Assembly: GCA_946059285.1 (NCBI GenBank)
Contig: CAMGMW010000002.1
Coordinates: 1 to 21,195, forward strand
DNA from: an uncultured Clostridia bacterium
Lineage (GTDB): Bacteria > Bacillota_A > Clostridia > Oscillospirales > Oscillospiraceae
Length of the DNA stretch: 21,195 bases
Direction of reading: 5' to 3'
Position numbers and translations under genes: made by a program. The notes under the pieces are model-generated. The model saw nothing but the letters and a program-made list of their open reading frames with translations. It had not been told where the DNA came from and ran no database searches. Positions 15,980 to 21,195 of this stretch are shown piece by piece (within the stretch, counting starts at the first letter, position 1; every line of letters starts with the position of its first letter).

Positions 15980-18013
15980 ATGGATAGTTATATAGGTAGG
16001 CTGCTGGACAACCGATATGAAATTTTAGAGGTCATCGGAACGGGCGGCATGGCGGTGGTTTATAAGGCACTGTGCCATCGGCTGAACCGTTTGGTGGCGA
16101 TAAAGATTCTGAAGGATGAATTCTCGCGGGATCAGGAATTCCGCAGGAGGTTCCATGCGGAATCTCAGGCGGTTGCCATGCTGTCGCATCCGAATATCGT
16201 CAGTGTGTATGACGTTTCCCGCTCAGGCGATGTGGATTATATCGTAATGGAGCTGATTGAAGGGATCACCCTGAAACGGTATCTGGAAAAGAAAGGCTGC
16301 CTGAACTGGCGCGAAACGCTGCATTTTTCCATGCAGATCGCAAAAGCACTGGAGCATGCCCACAGCCGCGGCATTGTGCACCGGGATATCAAACCGCACA
16401 ACATTATGATCCTGAAGGACGGCAGCATCAAGGTCGCCGATTTTGGCATTGCCCGTATCGGCTCTGCCCAGAATACGCTGACGCGGGAGGCGCTCGGCTC
16501 GGTGCACTATATTTCTCCGGAGCAAGCGAAGGGAGCCCGCGTGGACAACCGCTCCGATTTATATTCTCTCGGTGTCGTTATGTACGAAATGCTCACAGGT
16601 CGTACGCCGTATGACGGTGAAACGCCGGTTTCCGTGGCGATCAAGCACATTAACGGCGGTGCACCGCTTCCCAGCACATTTACTGAGGGAATTCCGCACG
16701 GTCTGGAGCAGATCGCAATGCACGCAATGTCGGCCAATCTGGAGGAGCGGTATGCTTCCGCTTCAGAGATGCTGCATGATATGGAGGAATTCCGCAAGGA
16801 TCCCGGCACGGTATTCTATTTCGGCGCCGCGTCCGTGGCACCCCAGCAGACGGCTGCCGTACATCGCACGGATGCCGAGCGATATGTTGCGGCAAAGACC
16901 GGCGCAAAAACGCCCCGTTCAGCGGAGGAACGCCGTGCGGAGCGGGAGCGGAGAGAAAGAGAGCAGGCGGAAGAAAAGCGCCGCAAGACCCAGATGGTGA
17001 TTATCATTGTCGCGGCGGCTTTGGCAGTGATTATGCTGGTTGTTCTGGGTGTTGTGCTATTTAGCGGCGGAGGCACGCCGAATGATGAAGTGCAGGATGT
17101 GGTCGTGCCGAATTTCATCGGTAAGCAGCTCAAAGATATCGACCCGGAGGACTACCCCGAGCTGAACATTGACATTGACGGTGCAACCTATGAATATCAC
17201 GATGAGTATGAAGCGGGAGAGATTTTCGACCAGTCGCCCAGAGCGGGAGAAACTGTAAAGGGCGGCAAAGCGAGAACGGTCACGTTGAAGGTGAGCTTAG
17301 GGGAGCAGTTGAATCTGATGCCCAATCTGCTCAACCAGACTGACACCAGCGCGCTGAGTCAACTGCAGGCGATGGGACTGGGTCTTCATGTCACCACGGT
17401 GGAGGAATCCAGCGAAACCGTGATGGCGGGCTATATCATCCGCACGGAGCCGGCAGCAGAGGCACAACTGGAAGAAGGTCAGACGGTTATCCTGTATGTA
17501 AGCCTCGGTCTGACGCAAATGCCGGAACTGAAAAATGAGACAAAGGACAATGCCGATGCCCGACTGAAGGGTATGGGGTTGAATTTGAAGATAATCTATT
17601 TGGATGAAGAAAGCGATGACATTGCTGAAGGAAGAGTTACGCGGACAGAGCCGGCCTCTAAGAGTGAACTGAGCAAGGGACAGCAGGTCACGGTCTATAT
17701 CAGCAAGGGAAACGGCAAGGTGGATGTCCCGCAAGTGATCGGTCTGGATGTGGTCAGCGCAATCAATCTTTTGAAAGAAAACGGTCTAAAATACGAGATC
17801 AGGCGTGTTTTCAGTGAAACTGAGGAAAAGGATCGAGTGTTTGGACAGAGCGAGGCACCGAATTCTCAAGTGGAAAAAAACACCATCGTGATTCTGGAAG
17901 TATCCGACGGCCCTGCGCCGACGGAGCCGACCATAAAGCCGACGGATCCAAGCGTGGAGCCGACGGAGCCGAGCGCAGAGCCGACAGAATCGACATCGCA
18001 GGCGGAGAGCTGA
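15980..18013 (+). CDS. prkC: PASTA-domain Ser/Thr protein kinase PrkC
   Basis: A 677-residue Hanks-type membrane kinase. The cytoplasmic kinase domain covers about residues 13-275: glycine loop GTGGMAVVY, Lys42 in AIKIL, HRDIKPHN with Asp136, and DFG at 154-156. A charged RRAERERREREQ linker leads to one membrane helix (about 339-361). Outside the cell there are four PASTA repeats (about 372-440, 441-510, 511-577, 578-644), which in the family bind peptidoglycan fragments or lipid II. It ends with a Pro/Thr-rich tail of about four seven-residue repeats. The frame begins at ATG 15962, but the ATG at 15980 has GGAG close upstream and matches the family start. It controls growth, wall synthesis and spore exit in Firmicutes; Stp is its opponent. 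Confidence 0.96.
   Translation: MDSYIGRLLDNRYEILEVIGTGGMAVVYKALCHRLNRLVAIKILKDEFSRDQEFRRRFHAESQAVAMLSHPNIVSVYDVSRSGDVDYIVMELIEGITLKRYLEKKGCLNWRETLHFSMQIAKALEHAHSRGIVHRDIKPHNIMILKDGSIKVADFGIARIGSAQNTLTREALGSVHYISPEQAKGARVDNRSDLYSLGVVMYEMLTGRTPYDGETPVSVAIKHINGGAPLPSTFTEGIPHGLEQIAMHAMSANLEERYASASEMLHDMEEFRKDPGTVFYFGAASVAPQQTAAVHRTDAERYVAAKTGAKTPRSAEERRAERERREREQAEEKRRKTQMVIIIVAAALAVIMLVVLGVVLFSGGGTPNDEVQDVVVPNFIGKQLKDIDPEDYPELNIDIDGATYEYHDEYEAGEIFDQSPRAGETVKGGKARTVTLKVSLGEQLNLMPNLLNQTDTSALSQLQAMGLGLHVTTVEESSETVMAGYIIRTEPAAEAQLEEGQTVILYVSLGLTQMPELKNETKDNADARLKGMGLNLKIIYLDEESDDIAEGRVTRTEPASKSELSKGQQVTVYISKGNGKVDVPQVIGLDVVSAINLLKENGLKYEIRRVFSETEEKDRVFGQSEAPNSQVEKNTIVILEVSDGPAPTEPTIKPTDPSVEPTEPSAEPTESTSQAES
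17915..17998 (+). repeat. Four 21-bp in-frame repeats in the prkC tail
   Basis: Four consecutive 21-base units (17915, 17936, 17957, 17978) encode x-P-T-[E/D]-P-[S/T]-x heptads: APTEPTI, KPTDPSV, EPTEPSA and the degenerate EPTESTS. They form a flexible Pro/Thr-rich extracellular tail after the last PASTA domain and could vary in copy number by slippage. Confidence 0.8.
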
Positions 18014-18020
18014 GGCATGC

Positions 18021-18911
18021 ATGGGTAAGAGCGGAAACGGTCAGATTATAAAAGCGCTGAGCGGCTTTTACTATGTTAAAAACCAGCAGGGCAAGATTAT
18101 CGAATGCCGTGCAAGGGGAAAATTCCGCAAGGAACATATTTCTCCTCTGGTAGGAGATTTTGTGGAATACTCTACCGAGGGCGGGCGGGGGATGGTGGAA
18201 GCCATCGCCCCCCGCAGGAATTGCTTTGTCCGTCCCGCAGTGAGTAATCTGGACGCGTTGGTGATTCTGGCCTCCGCTGTAAATCCCGTAACCGACCCGT
18301 TTTTGATCGACCGTGTTGCCGCAATTGCGGGGGATCAGAATGTGCCTGTCCTGCTTTGCGTGAATAAGATCGATTTGAATGATGGAGAAACACTGTGCGG
18401 TATTTACAGGCGTGCGGGTTTTCCCGTGTTTCCCACCAGCGCGGAGACCGGTGAGGGAATTGATTCGCTGCTTCGTGAGATCCGGGGGAAAACTGTCGCG
18501 TTCACCGGTAATTCCGGCGTCGGCAAGAGCAGCATCCTCAACCGCATGGATCAGGCGCTGTCAGTGAAAACAGGGGAAGTCTCCGAAAAGCTGGGGCGTG
18601 GGCGGCATACGACCCGCCATGTTGAGCTGTATTGTCTGCCGGACGGAACGGGTGTGATTGATACGCCGGGATTTTCCTCTTTCGATACAGAGCAGATGAA
18701 TTTGATTCTGAAGGAAAACCTGCAATATGCATTCCCGGATTTTGCGCCCTTTTTGGGTCAATGCAGATATCATGACTGCGCTCACATCAGCGAACCGGAC
18801 TGTGCGGTTCTGACCGCGCTGAGGGAGGGAAAGCTGGAGCCAACCCGGCACGCCAGCTATGTCCGACTGTATGAGAGCGCAAAGGAAATCAAACTTTGGG
18901 AATTAAACTAA
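18021..18911 (+). CDS. rsgA: Ribosome small subunit-dependent GTPase RsgA
   Basis: A 296-residue circularly permuted GTPase that acts in late 30S subunit assembly. An N-terminal OB-fold (about 1-70) is followed by the GTPase motifs in permuted order: NKID at 115-118 (G4), GNSGVGKS at 163-170 (G1), DTPG at 214-217 (G3). The C-terminal zinc motif has Cys248, Cys253, His255 and Cys261 (CRYHDCAHISEPDC). It lies 7 bases after prkC. In many Firmicutes rpe and thiN follow; here neither does. The start ATG has only a weak upstream GAGG. Confidence 0.97.
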   Translation: MGKSGNGQIIKALSGFYYVKNQQGKIIECRARGKFRKEHISPLVGDFVEYSTEGGRGMVEAIAPRRNCFVRPAVSNLDALVILASAVNPVTDPFLIDRVAAIAGDQNVPVLLCVNKIDLNDGETLCGIYRRAGFPVFPTSAETGEGIDSLLREIRGKTVAFTGNSGVGKSSILNRMDQALSVKTGEVSEKLGRGRHTTRHVELYCLPDGTGVIDTPGFSSFDTEQMNLILKENLQYAFPDFAPFLGQCRYHDCAHISEPDCAVLTALREGKLEPTRHASYVRLYESAKEIKLWELN

Positions 18912-19091
18912 ATCGTCTGTAGCATCCGGAGTTTTACGCCGATCTGCAGCACCTGATTTTTGCTGGTCGCATCTCCTCCTTGACGCATGGCAGCTCACTT
19001 GCGTGGCGAAACCATAGTTGCAGACCATAGCGCTTAAATATTCCGGATTACTAGACACTGATAAAATGTCCAACATTGGGGAAATAAAATA
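18912..19091. other. Intergenic stretch after rsgA
   Basis: No gene of convincing quality and no recognised RNA family. Three weak structures are visible: CAGCA/TGCTG (18947-18951 with 18961-18965); ACGCA/TGCGT (18983-18987 with 19000-19004); and a direct repeat ACCATAG at 19011-19017 and 19024-19030, 13 bases apart. There is no intrinsic terminator with a U tract. It may be leader DNA of the following small gene or hold an unrecognised RNA. Confidence 0.4.
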
Positions 19092-19148
19092 ATGCATGTA
19101 CACCGCCTCCTGCGCATAGGTTTAGCAGGGGGCGGTTATTATGTGTAA
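19092..19148 (+). CDS. Possible 18-residue leader peptide overlapping the hairpin
   Basis: A short frame starting ATG at 19092 (MHVHRLLRIGLAGGGYYV) runs through both arms of the hairpin and ends inside the first codons of the small membrane protein gene. A GGGG lies upstream but its spacing is not ideal. If translated, ribosomes would open the hairpin and expose the downstream ribosome binding site. It may equally be chance. Confidence 0.2.
   Translation: MHVHRLLRIGLAGGGYYV
19102..19136 (+). promoter_or_regulatory. Hairpin sequestering the ribosome binding site of the small membrane protein gene
   Basis: ACCGCCTCCTGC (19102-19113) pairs over all 12 positions with GCAGGGGGCGGT (19125-19136), with one G-U pair and an 11-base loop. 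The right arm contains the AGGGGG ribosome binding site (19127-19132), 8 bases before the ATG at 19141, and the left arm carries CCTCC, like an anti-Shine-Dalgarno. No U tract follows, so it is less likely to be a terminator. Confidence 0.6.
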
Positions 19149-19290
19149 AAAGAATGAACTGATTGGCTCTGTGCTGATGGCGATCGGTTTGGGATTCCTG
19201 CTGTCGTTGTTGTTTAGCTCGGAATTTGTGCTGGCGCTGATTGGGATTGCGCTTTTGATTTGCGGCTTGCTCTTTACCCGAAAGCGTTAG
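19141..19290 (+). CDS. Small two-helix membrane protein (49 residues)
   Basis: A 49-residue protein starting MCKKNELIGS and ending GLLFTRKR. Between the charged ends lie two hydrophobic stretches (about residues 8-24 and 28-44) broken by a short SSEF turn, so it should form a membrane hairpin. AGGGGG (19127-19132) is 8 bases before the ATG. I do not recognise the family; short two-helix proteins of this kind are common and uncharacterised in clostridia. It lies alone between rsgA and the sporulation gene sipL, which gives a weak hint of a link to sporulation. The ribosome binding site is enclosed in a strong hairpin. Confidence 0.6.
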   Translation: MCKKNELIGSVLMAIGLGFLLSLLFSSEFVLALIGIALLICGLLFTRKR

Positions 19291-19304
19291 ATAAAAAAGT
19301 GTGA

Positions 19305-19333
19305 TAAACCTGTCCACTTCCGCATAAATATTG
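19305..19333 (+). promoter_or_regulatory. Possible sigma-E-like promoter of sipL
   Basis: TGATAAA (about 19305-19311) and CATAAATA (about 19322-19329) are near the -35 (ATA core) and -10 (CATAnnnT) patterns of mother-cell sigma-E promoters, with about 14 bases between them. The match is partial. Sigma-E control is known for sipL in Clostridioides difficile and would fit here. Confidence 0.3.
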
Positions 19334-19359
19334 CGTAGAACGAACAAGGAGTGAAAACG

Positions 19360-20868
19360 ATGGAGCTTGTCTTTCAGGAGAACAGACTGGAATATTTAAG
19401 CAGAATCCTCTGCGAAACGGTCACACAGGAGCAGACGGCTGAATTGATCGTGCCTGACACCTATTCTGATGCGGATCGTGTTGTCGATGCCTTCGGAACT
19501 GCGCTGGTGCGCTCGGAGGAGTGCAGTGCCGGAAGCGCGGCGGTATCTGGCCTGGTACAGGTTGGTGTACTGATCGTCACGGAAAATGAGGAGGTGCAGC
19601 GGCTGGAAGCACAGCTTCCGTTTTCCGTCCGTAAGGAGTTTGAGCTGCCGCAGGATGAATGCACGATGCAGTGCCGCTGCGCGGTCCGCGGCGTGGATGC
19701 ACGGATGCTCAATTCACGAAAGCTGCTGGTACGGGTGAATGTTTCGTGCACGATCGCCGTTTATGTCAGCCGGCGGCAAATGACCTATGATATGCCGGAG
19801 GCTGCGCCGACGTTACAACTCAAGCGAACCGAATTACCCCTGCGTGTGCCGACGGCACTGGGAGAAAAAAGCTTTGTCCTGAATGAAGAGATTGAGCTTC
19901 CCGCAGGCAGACCGGCGCTGGAACGGCTTTTGAAATGCACCTACCGTACGGAGGTACTGGAGCAAAAGATGGTGGGCAGCAAGGCGGTGTTCAAAGGTAA
20001 TCTCGCGGTTCATATGCTTTATGAAAATCCGGAAGGCGGACTGGAGACATGGAACAGCGGGATACCGTTCTCGCAATATGTGGACATGGAATCCGCGCAG
20101 GAGGACAGCGATCTGCAAACGATTCTGACGCTGACGGCTGCTGAAACAGAGCCGGACGGACAGATGGACTGCCGCAGAGTGTTGCTGAGCGTCAATCTTC
20201 TGGCGCAGTGTACGGCATACGGACAACAGAAGGTGACGCTGATCGAGGATGCCTATTGCACGGATGCGGAGTTTACCCCGCAGTGGAACGAATGGGAGAT
20301 GTGGGGTGTGCTGGACCGGCAGAGTTTCCGCGGCACGGCGCAGGCAGACTGCGAGACACCGGCGGGGAAAATTATAGACGCATGCGTCTGCCCGGAGGAG
20401 GCGATCAAGCGCCGACAGGGTGACCGAATGACGATCGAGCTGCCGTTAGTATGTAATTTGCTTTATACGGACCCGGAAGGCGCTTTGCAGGGACGAAGCC
20501 TGCGCCCGACGTTCCTGATGGAGACGGAGCTTGCGGAAAACGGAAGCTGCCGCGTGGCGAATGTCGGGACAGAGGAAGTATTCTGCAACGCGAGCGGCAA
20601 TGGTATGGAAGTGCGCTGCCCGGTCAGCGCTGAGGTGGAGTGCGCAGCGACGCACCGCCTGCGCGGTGTGTGCGGCGGGAGCATCAGCGAGGAGAAAGAG
20701 GATGCCGGACGCCGAGCGTCTGTGATACTGCGCCGTACGGAGAGCGACGAGGACGTGTGGGATATCGCGAAAGCTTGCCGCACCCCGGTACGCTCCGTTT
20801 TGGAAGCAAATGATCTGGAAGGCACACAGATCCCGGCGGGGACGATGCTTTTGATCCCGATGACATAA
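19360..20868 (+). CDS. sipL: SipL-like spore coat morphogenetic protein (SPOCS/DUF3794 plus LysM)
   Basis: A 502-residue soluble protein, close in size to C. difficile SipL. It consists of repeated beta-rich SPOCS/DUF3794 domains (roughly 30-145, 170-290 and 320-445) and a C-terminal LysM domain (about 457-502, with DVWDIAKACRTPVRSVLEAN and IPAGTMLLIPM). In C. difficile SipL binds the ATPase SpoIVA through LysM to anchor the coat to the forespore; that role is inferred by architecture here. The frame opens at GTG 19351, but AAGGAG (19346-19351) overlaps that codon and lies 8 bases before the ATG at 19360, so I start at 19360. It is a single-gene unit followed by a hairpin-rich region. Confidence 0.88.
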   Translation: MELVFQENRLEYLSRILCETVTQEQTAELIVPDTYSDADRVVDAFGTALVRSEECSAGSAAVSGLVQVGVLIVTENEEVQRLEAQLPFSVRKEFELPQDECTMQCRCAVRGVDARMLNSRKLLVRVNVSCTIAVYVSRRQMTYDMPEAAPTLQLKRTELPLRVPTALGEKSFVLNEEIELPAGRPALERLLKCTYRTEVLEQKMVGSKAVFKGNLAVHMLYENPEGGLETWNSGIPFSQYVDMESAQEDSDLQTILTLTAAETEPDGQMDCRRVLLSVNLLAQCTAYGQQKVTLIEDAYCTDAEFTPQWNEWEMWGVLDRQSFRGTAQADCETPAGKIIDACVCPEEAIKRRQGDRMTIELPLVCNLLYTDPEGALQGRSLRPTFLMETELAENGSCRVANVGTEEVFCNASGNGMEVRCPVSAEVECAATHRLRGVCGGSISEEKEDAGRRASVILRRTESDEDVWDIAKACRTPVRSVLEANDLEGTQIPAGTMLLIPMT

Positions 20869-20876
20869 GTCATACT

Positions 20877-20927
20877 AGTTCTTGATAAAAAGAAGCTTTT
20901 TATAGCGCCGCAGGCGCGTCAAGAACT
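20877..20927 (+). repeat. Nested inverted repeats, possible three-way junction
   Basis: Perfect outer arms AGTTCTTGA (20877-20885) and TCAAGAACT (20919-20927) enclose two hairpins: TAAAAAG (20886-20892)/CTTTTTA (20896-20902) with loop AAG, and GCGCC (20905-20909)/GGCGC (20913-20917) with loop GCA. Almost every base of the 51 is paired. The first inner hairpin ends in TTTTTAT and could also work as the sipL terminator. Confidence 0.65.
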
Positions 20928-20938
20928 TATGAGGCGGC

Positions 20939-20978
20939 TTTTGCGGCCTGCCGCAAAATGGCAACGCAAACTGCGGCA
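20939..20978 (+). repeat. Two mutually exclusive hairpins
   Basis: TTTTGCGG (20939-20946) pairs with CCGCAAAA (20951-20958) around a CCTG loop. The middle segment TGCCGCA (20949-20955) can instead pair perfectly with TGCGGCA (20972-20978). Both cannot form together, a layout seen in attenuators but also in simple repeats. Confidence 0.5.
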
Positions 20979-20983
20979 CCTGT

Positions 20984-21010
20984 CTGATAAAAATGAAAGA
21001 TTTCTATCAG
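20984..21010 (+). repeat. CTGATA/TATCAG hairpin
   Basis: CTGATA (20984-20989) and TATCAG (21005-21010) are perfect arms; after one A-C mismatch the stem continues with AAAT/ATTT around a GAAAG loop. Confidence 0.5.
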
Positions 21011-21021
21011 AAAAATAGTAT

Positions 21022-21050
21022 CAAAACCTCCGGCTAAGCCGGAGGTTTTG
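21022..21050. terminator. Palindromic terminator-like stem, 13 bp
   Basis: CAAAACCTCCGGC (21022-21034) and GCCGGAGGTTTTG (21038-21050) are perfect arms with a TAA loop. The A and T runs lie at the stem base, so it can act as an intrinsic terminator on both strands. Confidence 0.75.
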
Positions 21051-21101
21051 ACCAGAGCGTCAAAAAACGATCCGGTTGAGTATGACGGAGGGAAGGAAAG
21101 T

Positions 21102-21132
21102 GTGAAAGGGAACCGTCAGGGTTCCCTTTCGC
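21102..21132. terminator. Palindromic terminator-like stem, 13 bp with one G-U
   Basis: GTGAAAGGGAACC (21102-21114) and GGTTCCCTTTCGC (21120-21132) pair around a GTCAG loop. The short T run is inside the stem, so termination strength is uncertain. Confidence 0.55.
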
Positions 21133-21159
21133 GTTCAATGACCCGCCGCAGCGATCAAA

Positions 21160-21195
21160 ATTGCAAAATAAAGCTACAACAAATGATTTTGCAAT
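21160..21195. repeat. Perfect 10-bp inverted repeat at window edge
   Basis: ATTGCAAAAT (21160-21169) and ATTTTGCAAT (21186-21195) are exact reverse complements separated by 16 bases. The second arm ends at the last base of the window, so the repeat may be longer. It could be an operator, a hairpin or one end of a repeated element. Confidence 0.6.

Larger units (their letters stand above)
3035..18911 (+). other. Seventeen-gene probable operon, cdaA to rsgA
   Basis: All genes run in one direction. Junctions: cdaA/cdaR overlap 23 bases; cdaR/rseC, DUF5685/J-domain, remA/gmk, def/fmt and rsmB/rlmN overlap by 4; most others are 1 to 28 bases apart. The only larger gap is 79 bases before prkC. No intrinsic terminator is seen inside. 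A single transcript is inference; internal promoters within coding regions cannot be excluded. Confidence 0.6.
20869..21195. other. Non-coding, hairpin-dense region after sipL
   Basis: No convincing gene lies in these 327 bases. At least six inverted repeats occur, each listed separately, covering around half of the region. The piece 21051-21101 holds only a weak CGTCA/TGACG pair (21058-21062 and 21083-21087). On the minus strand one frame is open from the window edge to a stop at 21034, but it runs through both terminator-like palindromes and I do not call it. Confidence 0.7.

Noticed and set aside
19102..19136. Hairpin read as an intrinsic terminator of the rsgA cluster
   Set aside because: No U tract follows (GGTTATTATG) and the right arm is the ribosome binding site of a gene 8 bases away; a regulatory reading fits better, though termination is not excluded.
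20984..21010. CTGATAA followed by GAAA, reminiscent of a hammerhead ribozyme core
   Set aside because: The conserved CTGATGA has the wrong base and the stem II and III arrangement is absent; the segment is a plain hairpin.
21034..21195. Open minus-strand frame from the window edge to a stop at 21034
   Set aside because: No start is visible, it runs through two long palindromes and the edge inverted repeat, and the product resembles no family I know. It could be the end of a gene beyond the window, but cannot be supported.
1..21195. CRISPR arrays, tRNA or rRNA genes, insertion sequences, prophage or defence genes
   Set aside because: No regular direct repeats, no tRNA or rRNA signatures and no transposase, integrase, nuclease or reverse transcriptase motifs were found.

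Overview
The window reads as chromosomal DNA of a spore-forming, probably anaerobic member of Clostridia, most like an Oscillospiraceae/Ruminococcaceae gut lineage. The reasons are a SipL-type (SPOCS plus LysM) spore morphogenesis gene, a cdaA-cdaR pair, the Firmicutes order yicC-remA-gmk-rpoZ-priA-def-fmt-rsmB-rlmN-stp-prkC-rsgA, strong AGGAGG ribosome binding sites and moderately high GC. No mobile element, phage gene, rRNA, tRNA or CRISPR array was seen.

Layout. (1) 53-1372, minus strand: an ArsB/NhaD-type (IT superfamily) membrane transporter with its own clear sigma-A promoter. (2) 1553-2964, plus: a two-gene unit of a DUF3343 protein (putative Se/S carrier-like) overlapping a PLP-dependent cysteine desulfurase. 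(3) 3035-18911, plus: seventeen tightly packed genes, several joined by 4-base start/stop overlaps, probably driven by a TTGCTA-17-TATAAT promoter lying in the 3' end of the desulfurase gene. In order they are diadenylate cyclase cdaA, its regulator cdaR, an RseC-family membrane protein, a DUF5685 protein, a J-domain/TPR protein, yicC, remA, gmk, rpoZ, priA, def, fmt, rsmB, rlmN, the PP2C phosphatase stp, the PASTA kinase prkC and rsgA. (4) 18912-19359: a sparse stretch holding a 49-residue two-helix membrane protein whose ribosome binding site lies in one arm of a 12-bp hairpin. (5) 19360-20868: sipL. (6) 20869-21195: non-coding DNA unusually dense in inverted repeats.

The genes of the large cluster connect nucleotide signalling (c-di-AMP, GMP phosphorylation), transcription (omega), replication restart (PriA), the initiator formyl-methionine cycle (Fmt and Def), rRNA methylation and ribosome assembly (RsmB, RlmN, RsgA), RNA decay (YicC) and Ser/Thr phosphorylation linked to the cell wall (Stp/PrkC). 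Most of this is ordinary conserved core. The parts worth a second look are the DUF5685 protein, which carries two aspartate-rich motifs resembling those of isoprenoid synthases; the hairpin-gated small membrane protein with an overlapping leader ORF; and the structured region after sipL (a possible three-way junction, alternative hairpins, two palindromic terminator-like stems and a perfect 10-bp inverted repeat at the window edge). I did not find a clear new defence or metabolic system.
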